Positions 13,401 through 20,833 of a stretch of 64,000 bases of DNA are shown one piece after another. Both the position numbers and the translations under genes were made by a program. This DNA is from Colwellia polaris (lineage in GTDB: Bacteria > Pseudomonadota > Gammaproteobacteria > Enterobacterales > Alteromonadaceae), in assembly GCF_002104515.1 (NCBI RefSeq), contig NZ_NBOE01000014.1, forward strand, positions 1-64,000, written 5' to 3'. The notes beneath the pieces are model-generated. The model did no database searches, was not told the DNA's origin, and saw only the letters and a program-made list of their open reading frames with translations. How positions within the stretch are numbered: position 1 is the stretch's first letter; every line of letters starts with the position of its first letter.

Positions 13401-14882
13401 ACGGTTGAATTTGTCTATATACTTCGCGTAGGTGCAGGTGTAGCTCGCGGTAAACATATCAACCGAGTATCTCCTTACTTAGGCAGTGCGCCAATTGGTA
13501 ATGAAGCTACAGCAACCGTTATCGTTGGTGCGGATCCTGACTTTGAAGAAGTCACTATTCTTGGCAAAGTGTTTGACGATAGAGATAGCGATAATTGGCA
13601 AGACAGCGCTAATGCCTCAGCAGTGTTTATTCAAGGTGGCATTAACGAAAGTAGTTATATCGCCAAAAGTACCTTCATAATTGATGCTGATGGCCAACGC
13701 CCATTAGCTGATGCAAGTGCACCGCTAAATCACGGTATTGATTTAGGTGATTTATCGGGTCGCAGTAGTGAAGCCGATAAAGCTAGCAATCATCAAATAA
13801 TTATTCGTCAGCAACTTAAAGACTTAGCCTTTACTGATAATTTAACTCTAACCACTGCAGAAGGTACTCATCTAACCATGAGTAGCCAAGGCAAAATAGT
13901 CGCCAACCCTGTAGGTAAAATGGCCGACGGATTAACTGCGCAAGATTTACGTATTGAGCGCAATATTACCGTACTTGCAAATGGCAATTATCAAGTTGAC
14001 CTTGTCATTCAAAACCAAGGTATTCAAGAAATTGGTATTCCGGGAGTAAGAGTTGCTACTGTTGAAGGTTTATATATTGAAACCGACTTACATGGTCGAT
14101 TCCATCTAGAAGCAGTCGACGTTGAAAACCTAGCCCGTGGCCGTAACTTCTACATGAAAGTTGATAAAGCAACGTTACCACCTGAAACAGTTTTTGTTAG
14201 TGAAAACCCAAGAGTTAAGCGTATTACACAAGGTTTACCTGCACGTTTTGACTTTGCAATTCAACTAGCCAAGCAACAGTTAGGCGGTAATGAACAACAT
14301 GCTTTAGTTAAACTTGGTGAGTTATTATTTAATGAAAATAGCGCTGAAATAAATACAGAACATAAAGCGTGGTTAACGCAAATGTCCAACACCATTAACC
14401 AATATCAAGGTGGAACGATACAAATTACAGCTCAAGCGCACACGCAGGCGTTAGCTTATGCTCGAGCCAACAATACCTATCAATGGCTATTGCCACTAAT
14501 TCGTGAAGATCTTCAGTCTTCGTTTAGTGTTGAATTAGTAGAAGAGGTTAATGGAAGTTTTGCCTCTATTGTAAATATTGCAACACAAACTCAACTTGGA
14601 AAAATTCTATTCGAGTCTGACAAAAGTACAATAAAAGCAAAATATCAACCATTACTCGACAGCATAGCTAAGCAATTAGTGAATGCAGAAAGTGGCCACT
14701 TAGCTATTACCGGCTTTGCCGACAACAGCGCATCAGAAGATTACAACCTAGCGCTAGGCTTACGCCGTGCTAAAGCTGTATTCGAACAATTAAAAACACG
14801 CATGCCTGCAGAAGTTTGGGAAAAATTGACCATCAAAATACAAAAATTACAAATCGAGAATTCAATGACGGAGGGTAAATAA
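1407..14882 (+). CDS. Giant secreted DUF11-repeat protein with OmpA-like C-terminus
   Basis: This is a 4491-residue surface or periplasmic protein. A Sec signal peptide (about residues 1-26, ending in SAYAAS) is followed by irregular DUF11-type Ig-like modules (to about 1470). Then come fourteen regular modules of roughly 155 residues, each opening with an IG[VI]AK motif and closing with a polar, Asp/Asn-rich linker. Next are SdrD/CNA-B-like prealbumin domains (from about 3680), a further DUF11 module (about 3915-4030) and two tandem OmpA-like regions. The second OmpA-like region (about 4395-4480) has the family pattern LFESDKSTI, TGFADNSAS, YNLALGLRRA. DUF11 modules build adhesins and fibres; OmpA-like domains bind peptidoglycan. 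The downstream barrel gene starts inside the stop codon (TAATG), so the two proteins probably act together. Inference: a very long adhesin anchored to the cell wall and displayed with help from its partner. Confidence 0.8.
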   Translation: MLQKVFLFFLKLTALFLISISSAYAASAPTVANFSPAESFIGEGFCFNANFTNSSSDIGYGPYYLLNLAPDLTYQSATFSGLDLELVSSQTYDATETLNDPISGLPFTGTEDGTLVALTIPVGSVSNNQQPLQVEVCLTVALDAEPNILQTDAIGIVPGFQFGDSATGTKGEDTIVGSADSNDFTPTVIKYTISDSTAESENPPGPEWTYPVVAIADIASTRTVAPITFPTITLPGNVKYEGPFSIVGGTDCTISPDEATLAANSGVGNDVDINISCASGTGTNGNSQDIRAEFDVYITDTLNAMTCDSNSAINSAKHLVLRKSVAGSGTPGSTVTYTYAYQTSEYIDGLNNFTVTDILQDGISYSEFASNQIQLSIQHNGSNSATTTLNTNFTDSGTSSTFEDADILAAIVAAGGSIGPAESGTITYTAVIDQDYDNGQPVLTRDTISNDVTATYGLSDASGAQGCFEDSSATVTIDDIDISKNTIGSSTVKPGDIVQFQLTMEIPSGDANNVVLTDVLPLPVFTATDFPAATQTSSTPYPGSASAGNFIEYAGTSDYNGDFTVTRDAGSNSINIDFGNISTGTASSKNIVINVYALASNEPYADGLSLANLLNASTNNTATDNATNTTVAQITVRAPDVSITKTITSDTSDLDAGDQIDYLITLENTGGADAFDVTLTDIFESTIDASSCTVPVLTGGSGGYSGDFSTGLVLDDTLASGGGLGEAGSGDETATLTFSCNISSDIAAGTSIDNTASMSFAAGEGESAFPTRESTITATSIRASVVKTLVSTSETDSTSSDSRDELAIGEIARFRIVTALPEGLHSTVNLRDLLPPELIYQDDGSAKFGFVGAGVSSSEIADPGTCTYTLADSNASPDCDITATNGSFSAGTDPTFNLGTVTNSDDDADEEYIVLEINAVKVDGGNVNFSNRGRYTDSTGNDTSNSLNLKRVDPTLTLSKDADNAGGDAGDAITYTLTITAPASSDSSAFDLSLVDILPTELIYESGTATYGACDAATKSFDDSDPNGAGFSLTIDKLAANESCIFTYDANVSSAATPGQEITNNATLSWTSLDGSGSNLSGSSPGTEKTYQATNSATVTVELTTSEKSIVSTTFAHTSEAGSGTSSSERSLSIGEEIKYRLVVTVPEGSAENFIVRDNLPEGLEYVNNTAFVSLVSNGGLSSSLGAGLCAGGSQASTDPNVTPNCAITPNLGASGNSVDFDMGDITNSDADSDLEYIVIEFSALVINQLSNQQNVTLSNQFEVLLSNIQNSVSNNMLANILEPQLSLTSTTTPSSVDNRTNETPTFAWSLVLTNEGLAQAFQIQDGDSGNWQVQLPSGVENITALDVSSTGTVVDNTNLSTAISSSDFTVSGADNNLLSINRIFSMSPSATLTITFNTNLQATVKPGTTLTANTDIDYAGQQSGASAENVRNFADITTGTGNTPVTSTSAPLNNYRTQTATSVVTTTSTPVIGVAKELISNTFDPADGTFDIVYRFYVENSGDVALSNIQLTDDLAATFNPIASGDINVTSITSTDFTVDGTFDGISNTTLIDNTTPSDLAINETKTLDIAVTVSPGTDLNTYNNSTTAEAESARDDTNTTNDTSVNGSDPDTANDGPDNDTSPTPVTFAVDPALGLAKSINGAIQNNADGTYTFNYQFNVKNTGDVNLTDLQVIDNLSTTFASADSFSISTPTSADFTVNASFNGVGDTNLLAANQSLAVGDSGTINLEVTVTPGSTLTYNNSATTSANSPNGTANDTSDNGTDPETNNGNAADDDATPVTFAEAPAIGVAKTVSAGPTNNGDGTHTLTYSMVVKNTGDISLSNVQVVDDLTTTFSGATFVVDAQSTGGTLTINNAFNGDGDKNLLAANQNLAVGASETISLTVTVTPGTNLGPYNNSATAGATSPSGATVNDTSDNGTDPETNNGNAADDDATPVTFAEAPAIGVAKTVSAGPTNNGDGTHTLTYSMVVKNTGDISLSNVQVVDDLTTTFSGATFVVDAKSTGGTLTINNAFNGDGDKNLLAANQNLAVGESETISLTVTVTPGTNLGPYNNSATAGATSPSGATVNDTSDNGTDPETNNGNAADDDATPVTFAEAPAIGVAKTISTGPTNNGDGTHTLTYSMVVKNTGDISLSNVQVVDDLTTTFSGATFVVDAKSTGGTLTINNAFNGNSDKNLLAANQNLAVGESETISLTVTVTPGTNLGPYNNSATAGATSPSGATVNDTSDNGTDPETNNGNAADDDATPVTFAEAPAIGVAKTVSAGPTNNGDGTHTLTYSMVVKNTGDISLSNVQVVDDLTTTFSGATFVVDAKSTGGTLTINNAFNGDGDKNLLAANQNLAVGASETISLTVTVTPGTNLGPYNNSATAEATSPSGATVNDTSDNGTNPETNNGNGGLSDSTPVSFVENPAIGVAKSISAGPTNNSDGTYTLTYALVVKNTGAINLSNVQVVDNLNTTFSGATYVVDSKSTVGSLNINNAFNGDTDTNLLAANQNLSVGAQDTISVTVTVTPGSNPTYSNSATGSGDSPSGASVSDISDAGSDPESNNGAGGFDDATTVNFDESPAIGIAKRISSAVVNNNDGSYTLTYSMLVQNNGDIELNSVQIIEDFAVTYPSPATVQVDNVVSNNFTVNPSFNGYSDKNLLSANQTLTSGALASSSATLDLTITIIPGANLGPYNNTAKVNGTSPSGAVISDDSDDGTDANGDNGDGNLATPTPVTFTEAPAIGIAKEISGPVTNNEDGSYSLIYSIVVRNIGDVILSNVQVSEPLSTTFNGASFTLGTISSADLNINNDFDGASDNNLLASAQSLAINTSATILVPVTITPGTNLGPYSNTAVATGESPSGDNVTDNSDNGSDPATNNGDAGNDDATVITFTEAPDIGIAKAMTGVSNLGDGRYQVNYQFNAKNTGDIVLNNVQVTENLANIFADANTFSVLSLSSTQLTVNSGFDGSTDTNLLDLNQTLAASATATIELSVIITPAGDLGPYNNSVSISSTSPSGDNFSDVSDNGTDPESNNGEGGLDDTTPVTFAEAPAIGIAKLLVAEPTNNNDGTYNLSYQLVVENIGDISLSNVQIVEDLRATFPAPATFVVNALSANTLTVNADFDGESDSNILAANQSLAVAAKDTLLLQLTVTPGANLGPYNNTAVASGQSPSGDDVNDNSDNGSNTSGDNGAGTNDDATPVTFTEAPAIGVAKAMTNVTNNGDGSYALTYTFNLKNTGDIALANVQVVDDLMATFQNQNIYTITSLSSASLMVNSAFNGDSDTNLLAANQSLVLGASDIITLVLELTPAGNLGPYNNSALASGVSPSGNSIDDTSDNGIDPEGNNGEGGLDDSTPITFTEAPAIGIAKLLVAEPVNNSDGTYNLSYQLVVENIGDISLSNVQIVEDLRATFPAPATFVVNALSANTLTVNADFDGESDSNILAANQSLAVAAKDTLLLSLTVTPGTNLGPYNNTVVASGQSPSGADVNDDSDNGANTIGDNGDGTDNDPTPVTFTEAPAIGVAKTVSGEIVPTVNGSVGNFDVPFALVIQNNGDVPLTNIQLVDDLSAQFGSAYVSVSEAAEITASTAEETPNLNTDFPANLFDGISGRLMPGQSINISFTLELNPGAEEAKGIITNQAEALGTSTGGVEVNDLSDSGTNASNNPANGGDNPSAPGNSSGGTDDPTPFELPAGSLQGVVWIDADRNDALNEGEPLLINWTVQVTDTNGNIIATILTDENGFFSIENLPQGDYTVDFMTPNGTTFFSTVVYIPANESVNVPVPVDPSGVVYDSITRIPVANSLVSIINDAGTVLPDVCLLPNQQDQITGEDGYYFFLLFLGADPACQHNDIFTLVVTAPEEEYQPSHSNLILPQAGVLDPTGQQNPFALSNSATAPEIGDDTTYYMDFTLAQGDPDVINNHIPVDKIGVNPSMIRLTKSANTKQTLIGGLVRYNIQIENISEVDVENLTLIDYLPAGFTYVENSAYTNDADGEMQITSKQPLTVSGIDVPAESTVEFVYILRVGAGVARGKHINRVSPYLGSAPIGNEATATVIVGADPDFEEVTILGKVFDDRDSDNWQDSANASAVFIQGGINESSYIAKSTFIIDADGQRPLADASAPLNHGIDLGDLSGRSSEADKASNHQIIIRQQLKDLAFTDNLTLTTAEGTHLTMSSQGKIVANPVGKMADGLTAQDLRIERNITVLANGNYQVDLVIQNQGIQEIGIPGVRVATVEGLYIETDLHGRFHLEAVDVENLARGRNFYMKVDKATLPPETVFVSENPRVKRITQGLPARFDFAIQLAKQQLGGNEQHALVKLGELLFNENSAEINTEHKAWLTQMSNTINQYQGGTIQITAQAHTQALAYARANNTYQWLLPLIREDLQSSFSVELVEEVNGSFASIVNIATQTQLGKILFESDKSTIKAKYQPLLDSIAKQLVNAESGHLAITGFADNSASEDYNLALGLRRAKAVFEQLKTRMPAEVWEKLTIKIQKLQIENSMTEGK
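6771..8642 (+). repeat. Four near-identical 468-bp tandem coding repeats
   Basis: Four units of exactly 156 codons begin at 6771, 7239, 7707 and 8175. They differ at only a few scattered bases, far less than the neighbouring DUF11 modules, so they arose by recent duplication or are homogenised by gene conversion. Unit number is expected to vary between strains and to be prone to mis-assembly from short reads. Confidence 0.9.
10565..10804 (+). repeat. 240-bp perfect repeat, copy 1
   Basis: This stretch of the giant gene is identical to 11498-11737, 933 bp downstream, including all synonymous positions. The module lying between the copies is clearly diverged, so the duplicated unit is a pair of modules or the identity comes from gene conversion. 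Confidence 0.9.
11498..11737 (+). repeat. 240-bp perfect repeat, copy 2
   Basis: Second copy of the sequence at 10565-10804. The identity ends where the codons for LLLQL in copy 1 become LLLSL here. Confidence 0.9.
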
Positions 14883-17800
14883 TGAGAAACTTTATCCAAC
14901 GTCATTCACTAGCCTTTACCTGTAGCGTTTTATTAGCAGGCGTAACCACACATTCTTTTGCGAGTAACTTAAACACTAAAAGCAGCGAAGCTGTAATTGA
15001 AACAACAACCAAGGCCGAGCAACAAACACCGGTATGCCCTCCTGGCGCATGTAAAACGGCACAAGGTTTTAGTGTTGAAATTATCAGCAAGGGCGAGCAA
15101 GCTGCGAGCGTAAATAAAACCCCGAACGATCGCCGAGTAGAATTAGCACTGAGTAAGCAAACACATGAAGTAGCAACGGCTGAAAAACAAGCTAAAACAG
15201 TAGTGCAAGGTGACTTTTTAGTCAGAATGCCATTAGGTGGAATTTTTTGGGCTACAGAAGATCCTGCTATTACCGCCCCTAGGTTAAGCATTAGCGCACC
15301 GCAGGCGATAAAATTTGATGGCCTTAACAAGTACGATGCTAGATTTAATTACTTTACCAACTATCCTGCGTTTATAGAACACTTAACGTTAGTGGTTTAT
15401 AAAGGTAACGATGTTGATTTAATTGACCCTCTTTTTAGCAGTGAATTAACCGAACTTGATAGCCATGGCGAAATATCATGGCAAGTTGAACCATCAACAT
15501 TGAACACGATGATCGCCGGCGATAGTTTACGTTACGTGCTACGAGCGTTTGATGCTGAAGACAACATGGACGAAACAGAAAGCAAATTAATACAACTTGT
15601 TTCGCCTGAAGCTTACGACAGCGGTACATACCTTGATCAAGGTAACAACCAACAGTCGTTGCAAGCCAATAACTCAACTCAAAATCAATTTAATAACCAA
15701 AACACCTCTGCCAGTTTTACATCTAGCAATGTAACCACTGACACAAATACAGCCAGTACTGGCAGCTTTGGAACAAATGAACTTATCAAACAAAACATTC
15801 CAATTACCGGTAGTCGTGTGCGTATTTTTGGCCAAGACATACCCGAAGGCTACAGTATTGAAATTAACGGTAAAGACTACCCAATAGATTTAGAACGAAA
15901 GTTTGCTAGCGAACATTTACTGCCAATTGGTAACTACGTATTTGACCTCACCTTAAGTGGTGAAAAAGGCACAATAACTAAACCACTTAAAGTTGATGTA
16001 ACGGGTAAATATATGTTTTTAGCGGCGCTTGCCGACATCAACATCAGCGAAAATAAAGTGACTGGCAATATTGAACCATTAGCAAGCGACGACAGGTACG
16101 ATGACGACTTACTCATCGAAGGCCGCCTTGCATTTTATTTAAAAGGTAAGGTTAAAGGAAAATATCTAATAACCGCACATGCTGATACTCAAGAGCGTGA
16201 ATTATCACAGTTGTTTAATGGCTTTTTAGATAAAGACCCCGTAGATGTTTTTAGACGTTTAGATCCTGACAAGTACTACCCGGTTTATGGTGACGACTCA
16301 ACCACCACACGCGACGTAGACACTCAAGGGCGTTTTTATGTCCGTGTTGATTGGGACAAATCTCTCGCGCTTTGGGGTAATTACAACACCGGAATGACCG
16401 ATACAGAGTACAGCCAGTACAACCGTAGCTTATATGGCGCAGTACTTAACTGGAAGTCAACTGAGTCAAATGCTTACGGCCAAGAAAAAAGTCAATTAAA
16501 AGCCTTTGTTTCTGAAGCACAAACCGCTTTAGGTCATAGTGAGTTTTTAGGCACTGGCGGTAGTATTTATTACTTAAAGCACACCGATGTATTACCCGGC
16601 TCAGATAAGTTAGTCATAGAAGTTCGCAATCCAGATACCGGCATAACGCTCGATAGAATTGATTTAACTCGCGATGCTGATTACCAAGTTGACGAACTCC
16701 AAGGCCGTATTATTTTATCGCGCCCCTTACTCAGCTTTTCACGTAACAACGCCAATAGTATTATTCGCGATCAACCACTCGACGGTAATCAATTACTATT
16801 ATTAGTTGATTACGAATACTTACCAAATGGCTTTAGCGCTGATCACTTAACTGCTGGCGGACGAGCTAAACACTGGTTTAACGATCACATTGCCGTTGGT
16901 CTAAGCTACGTTGATGAAAATCGGGCCGGTAACGATTATCAACTTGCCGGTGCCGACTTAACCTTGCAAGCAGGCAAAGGTAGTTACATAAAAATTGAGC
17001 ACAGTGATACCCGCAACAGCCAAGCGCCAGTGTTTTATTCAGACAACGGTGGTTTAACCTTTCAGCAAGTAAATATTATTGACGACGAGCTAACAGGCAA
17101 TGATAAATCTGGCGATGCCTTAAGTTTTGAAGCGAGAGCAAATCTAAAAGCTTTAGGCTACACAGAGCAAGAGTTAACAGCAGCGGCATGGCATAAAAAT
17201 ACCGGCGCTGGCTTCTCAATTGCTCGACGTGACTTAACTGAAGATATCACTGAAAAAGGGGTTGAAGTATCAGGCCAATATAGTCAAACAGGCCACTACA
17301 GTACCAGCATAACGAAACAAGAGTCTGGTAATAATGAGCGTCAGCAAATTAGCTTTTTTATTCAGCAAAACCTTGATAACAGCGGTAATATCAGTGCAGA
17401 AATAAAACAAATAAAAGAGCAAATAAACCTGCAATCTCAAACCGGTTTATTGGCTGCACTTGGCTACCGTCAACGTTTAACACCAAGCTTTGAGCTTTAC
17501 GGTATTGCCCAAGGTACACTTGAAGCCGACGACGGCTATGAAAACAACGACTTAATCACGCTAGGCGGTAAATACATACTAGAGAGTCGATCTAGCATTG
17601 GTGCAGAGTACGCTACAGGGCATCGTGGTGACACCGCTGCGCTTGATGTTGATTACCAAGTTAATAGCGATCACAACCTTTACAGTCGCTACAGTTGGTC
17701 AACCGATACAACTAGCCCGCTACTTGCCTCTAACGATACCAACGGCCTTACCTTTGGTCACCGCTCAAGAGTAACTGATAGCCTAAACGTATTTAATGAA

Positions 17801-18652
17801 ACGCAAACTATCAATGAAAGAAATGAATCAGGCTTTGTGCATGTTTTTGGTGTTAACTACCTGCTCAGCCAAGGCTGGAATTTAGGTGGTTCATTACAAC
17901 ATGGCGAACTAACACTGATTGCCGGTAATGTTGAGCGCGACGCTGCTTCTCTTTCGTTAGGGTTTCGCGATAAAGATATGCAATGGCAAACAAAATTAGA
18001 GTATCGCGAAGATAAAGGCGCTGAAGAGCGTACACAGTGGCTTACCACCAATCGCCTAAATTACTTAATAAACGATTCTTGGCGTGTCGCTGCTAAATAT
18101 AACTATTCAGATACTGAAGATGATATTAGCCCAGATGCCAATGCCACGTTTACTGAAGCGAGCGTAGGCTTTGCTTACCGCCCTTTTGATAACAACCGTT
18201 GGAACTTATTAGGAAAATATACTTATTTATACGATTTACGCGGTTTGGCGCAAACTAACTTTGGTACCGATCAAAAGTCACAAATTTATACCTTAGAAGG
18301 TACTTACCGTTACAACCCTGAGTGGGAATTTGCTGCAAAACTAGGCCGAAGAACAGGAGAGTTACGCTCAGGTCGCGGTATTGGTGAATTCTTTAAAAGC
18401 ACAGTTAACTTTTCTGCATTGCAAACTCGCTATCACATTATTAAACAGTGGGATGCACTACTTGAGTTTCGTAGTTTAAAAGTGGTTGAGTCGAACTCAA
18501 CACGAAATGGTTGGCTTGCAGGTATAGATCGACACATAGGTCAACACTTTAAAGTCGGTGTTGGTTATAACTTTACTGATTTTAGTGACGACTTAAAACT
18601 TACTGATTACGAGTACAAAGGTTGGTTTATTAACCTTGTTGGTAAATATTAA
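14882..18652 (+). CDS. Large outer-membrane beta-barrel partner of the DUF11 protein
   Basis: This 1256-residue protein has an N-terminal signal peptide (about residues 1-27, ending THSFAS). A predicted periplasmic part (about 30-400) includes a polar Asn/Gln/Ser/Thr-rich linker (about 255-300) and small beta domains. The long C-terminal part (about 405-1256) consists of alternating amphipathic strands and ends in NLVGKY, a terminal aromatic residue typical of BAM-inserted barrels. There is no TonB box or plug that I recognise, so a TonB receptor is unlikely. Its ATG overlaps the stop of the giant gene by one base, implying translational coupling. Inferred role: outer-membrane anchor or conduit for the DUF11 protein; this is not shown by sequence alone. 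Confidence 0.7.
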   Translation: MRNFIQRHSLAFTCSVLLAGVTTHSFASNLNTKSSEAVIETTTKAEQQTPVCPPGACKTAQGFSVEIISKGEQAASVNKTPNDRRVELALSKQTHEVATAEKQAKTVVQGDFLVRMPLGGIFWATEDPAITAPRLSISAPQAIKFDGLNKYDARFNYFTNYPAFIEHLTLVVYKGNDVDLIDPLFSSELTELDSHGEISWQVEPSTLNTMIAGDSLRYVLRAFDAEDNMDETESKLIQLVSPEAYDSGTYLDQGNNQQSLQANNSTQNQFNNQNTSASFTSSNVTTDTNTASTGSFGTNELIKQNIPITGSRVRIFGQDIPEGYSIEINGKDYPIDLERKFASEHLLPIGNYVFDLTLSGEKGTITKPLKVDVTGKYMFLAALADINISENKVTGNIEPLASDDRYDDDLLIEGRLAFYLKGKVKGKYLITAHADTQERELSQLFNGFLDKDPVDVFRRLDPDKYYPVYGDDSTTTRDVDTQGRFYVRVDWDKSLALWGNYNTGMTDTEYSQYNRSLYGAVLNWKSTESNAYGQEKSQLKAFVSEAQTALGHSEFLGTGGSIYYLKHTDVLPGSDKLVIEVRNPDTGITLDRIDLTRDADYQVDELQGRIILSRPLLSFSRNNANSIIRDQPLDGNQLLLLVDYEYLPNGFSADHLTAGGRAKHWFNDHIAVGLSYVDENRAGNDYQLAGADLTLQAGKGSYIKIEHSDTRNSQAPVFYSDNGGLTFQQVNIIDDELTGNDKSGDALSFEARANLKALGYTEQELTAAAWHKNTGAGFSIARRDLTEDITEKGVEVSGQYSQTGHYSTSITKQESGNNERQQISFFIQQNLDNSGNISAEIKQIKEQINLQSQTGLLAALGYRQRLTPSFELYGIAQGTLEADDGYENNDLITLGGKYILESRSSIGAEYATGHRGDTAALDVDYQVNSDHNLYSRYSWSTDTTSPLLASNDTNGLTFGHRSRVTDSLNVFNETQTINERNESGFVHVFGVNYLLSQGWNLGGSLQHGELTLIAGNVERDAASLSLGFRDKDMQWQTKLEYREDKGAEERTQWLTTNRLNYLINDSWRVAAKYNYSDTEDDISPDANATFTEASVGFAYRPFDNNRWNLLGKYTYLYDLRGLAQTNFGTDQKSQIYTLEGTYRYNPEWEFAAKLGRRTGELRSGRGIGEFFKSTVNFSALQTRYHIIKQWDALLEFRSLKVVESNSTRNGWLAGIDRHIGQHFKVGVGYNFTDFSDDLKLTDYEYKGWFINLVGKY

Positions 18653-18698
18653 ACCTGTGTTAAATTAAGCGCTGCTTGAATAATTCACTCATATAAAT

Positions 18699-18750
18699 AA
18701 TCAGGTTAAAGCTGTTAACCGCTTTAACCTGATTTCATTCTTTTTCTTTT
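18699..18750 (+). terminator. Terminator of the giant-protein operon
   Basis: A 14-bp perfect stem, AATCAGGTTAAAGC (18699-18712) with GCTTTAACCTGATT (18721-18734), has an 8-nt loop and is followed by a T/C-rich tail. It lies 46 bp after the barrel gene stop. Confidence 0.8.
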
Positions 18751-18934
18751 TATCTTTTCTTTTACACATCAGGTTATCTCATTTCAATAATTAGTCGGTT
18801 TTGTTTGACTAAAGACTATGCTTAAAAAGCGATTTCTTCTAGAATACAGCCTTTATTTAGTAGACAAAAATTGGTCACTGGCTAGAATATTCGCCTTTTT
18901 ATTCAGCTATGATCATTTCCAACAAGGTATTTCA

Positions 18935-20029
18935 ATGTTTAGTCATATTCACCCCGATAACTATCAACAACAGCTTGACGAAAAACAGCAAAGTATTTCA
19001 AATACTTTCGCTCAATTTGACTTACCAACTTTTGAAATTTATCCATCGCCTACTTTAAATTATCGCCAACGTGCCGAATTTCGTGTTTGGCATGATGGTG
19101 ACGACCTTTACTACATAATGTTCAATAGTGAAACTAAAGAAAAATTTAAAGTTGAAGATTTTCCCGTTGCGAGTGTGCTGATCAACCAATTTATGACCGC
19201 ACTTTTAGCCGACATTAGAAATAACGCAATTTTACGCCAACGATTATTCCAAGTTGACTTCCTCTCAACACTCAGTGGCGAAGTGTTAATTAGTTTGCTT
19301 TATCACAAACAATTAGACGAGCAATGGATTGAACAAGCACAACAGTTAAAGACCCGTTTATCTGCCATTGCACCCGTTGATATTATTGGCCGTGCGCGTA
19401 AACAAAAAGTTGTGCTAGATAAAGATTTTGTTATGGAAACATTATCGGTAAATGGTGAAGAGTTTCATTACCAACAAGTTGAGAACAGCTTTACCCAACC
19501 TAATGCGAAAGTAAATGAAGCCATGTTACTTTGGGCGCAAAAAGCCACTAAAAACACCGGTGGTGATTTAATCGAGCTGTATTGTGGTAACGGCAACTTT
19601 AGTATCGCCTTGGCACAAAACTTTGATCGCGTATTAGGCACTGAAATATCAAAAACATCGGTTAAATCTGCACAAATTAATATTGCAGCTAACAAACTAG
19701 ATAATGTTGATATTGTAAGAATGGCCAGTGAAGACTTTAGCCAGGCAATGAATGGCGAGCGTGTTTTTCGTCGCTTAGAAGGTTTTGATTTGACCAGCTA
19801 TAACTATCAAACCGTATTGGTTGATCCACCAAGAGCTGGGCTTGATCCTGACAGCGTTGAGTTAGTTTCTCGTTTTGAACGCATTATATATATTTCATGT
19901 AATCCTGAAACACTGCGCGATAACTTAGTTGAACTGGTAAAAACGCATAAAATTGAACACTTTGCTTTATTTGACCAGTTCCCTTATACCCATCATGTAG
20001 AAACCGGCGTTATTTTGTCACGCCTTTAA
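18935..20029 (+). CDS. trmA: tRNA (uracil-5-)-methyltransferase TrmA
   Basis: TrmA makes 5-methyluridine at position 54 of tRNA using S-adenosylmethionine. The 364-residue product closely matches the E. coli enzyme in length and in its blocks: [19 protein letters not shown] near the N-terminus, [10 protein letters not shown], the SAM-binding [19 protein letters not shown], and the nucleophile motif ISCNPETL. The open frame extends 39 codons further upstream (to 18818), but the start at 18935 has an AAGGT upstream and matches the family length, so I chose it. Its last 20 bp overlap the convergent fabR gene. In E. coli trmA also lies close to fabR and sthA. Confidence 0.95.
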   Translation: MFSHIHPDNYQQQLDEKQQSISNTFAQFDLPTFEIYPSPTLNYRQRAEFRVWHDGDDLYYIMFNSETKEKFKVEDFPVASVLINQFMTALLADIRNNAILRQRLFQVDFLSTLSGEVLISLLYHKQLDEQWIEQAQQLKTRLSAIAPVDIIGRARKQKVVLDKDFVMETLSVNGEEFHYQQVENSFTQPNAKVNEAMLLWAQKATKNTGGDLIELYCGNGNFSIALAQNFDRVLGTEISKTSVKSAQINIAANKLDNVDIVRMASEDFSQAMNGERVFRRLEGFDLTSYNYQTVLVDPPRAGLDPDSVELVSRFERIIYISCNPETLRDNLVELVKTHKIEHFALFDQFPYTHHVETGVILSRL

Positions 20030-20666
20030 CTTTAGTTTTTCGCAATTCAATAAGGTTATCATTGCGAACACTGAACTCAAATGCACCTCGAGCAATAAAC
20101 CTTAATTGTTTAATTGTTCGTTGTGCTAATGCGGCCAAATCCTTTTTATCGCAGTCTAACGCGTCAGATCCAGCACTAAATACAATAGTAACAGCAGCAT
20201 TAGCTTGTAAATATGCAAGTTCTGCATCGAGCTTATTGGCTTGTTGTAAATAATCGCAAAGTTCTAAGGTAAAGTAACGAATTTCACGATTAACCGCAGC
20301 ACGAAATGCCGGCGAAGTTCCAGAGCGTTCACGTAATAACAACCGAAAAATATTACCGTTGTTTTCAATAAATTCCATAAAAGTGCGTACAGAAATTTGA
20401 ATCACTGAACCGCCCTTTTCAATCCGCTGCCTAGCTTGTCGCATTAATTGGCGCAAAGTTAAACCTGCCTCGTCAACCAAGGTTAAGCCTAACTCGTCCA
20501 TGTCAGAAAAGTGCCGATAAAAAGATGTTGGCGCCAGGCCAGCTTCTTTAGCAACTTCACGCAAACTCAAACTAGAAAAACTACGTTCACTACTCAACTG
20601 CCCTAAAGCAGCATCAATTAATTGACGACGCGTTTTCTCTTTTTGCAGTGCTCTAATACCACTCAT
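20010..20666 (-). CDS. fabR: Fatty-acid biosynthesis repressor FabR (TetR family)
   Basis: FabR represses unsaturated fatty-acid synthesis genes in response to the acyl thioester pool. This 218-residue protein has the TetR N-terminal helix-turn-helix (about residues 10-56, containing [20 protein letters not shown]) and the FabR-type ligand domain with the conserved [18 protein letters not shown] block. It is divergent from a fatty acyl desaturase whose promoter carries a GTACA-N2-TGTAC palindrome, which fits direct regulation of that gene. Its 3' end overlaps trmA by 20 bp. Confidence 0.93.
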   Translation of the reverse strand: MSGIRALQKEKTRRQLIDAALGQLSSERSFSSLSLREVAKEAGLAPTSFYRHFSDMDELGLTLVDEAGLTLRQLMRQARQRIEKGGSVIQISVRTFMEFIENNGNIFRLLLRERSGTSPAFRAAVNREIRYFTLELCDYLQQANKLDAELAYLQANAAVTIVFSAGSDALDCDKKDLAALAQRTIKQLRFIARGAFEFSVRNDNLIELRKTKVKGVTK

Positions 20667-20802
20667 CGCCAGTATACCTTTAATTTATTTCATGCTAAAA
20701 CTAGCCTGATATGATACTAAAAATCGTTAACATTACTAGTTAATTGATATTAATCCCTAAGCAACCGCTAAAATAATAATCACAATTATTCATCAACAAC
20801 AC

Positions 20803-20830
20803 TTGACTCACCATCGAGTAAAGATAGAAT
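20803..20830 (+). promoter_or_regulatory. Promoter of the desaturase gene
   Basis: TTGACT (20803-20808) and TAGAAT (20825-20830) are separated by 16 bp, a good sigma-70 match. The leader to the ATG at 20888 is about 50 nt. Confidence 0.65.
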
Positions 20831-20833
20831 AGC

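Noticed and set aside
14882-18652. TonB-dependent receptor
   Set aside because: No TonB box or recognisable plug domain was found; the N-terminal part is a linker with small beta domains.
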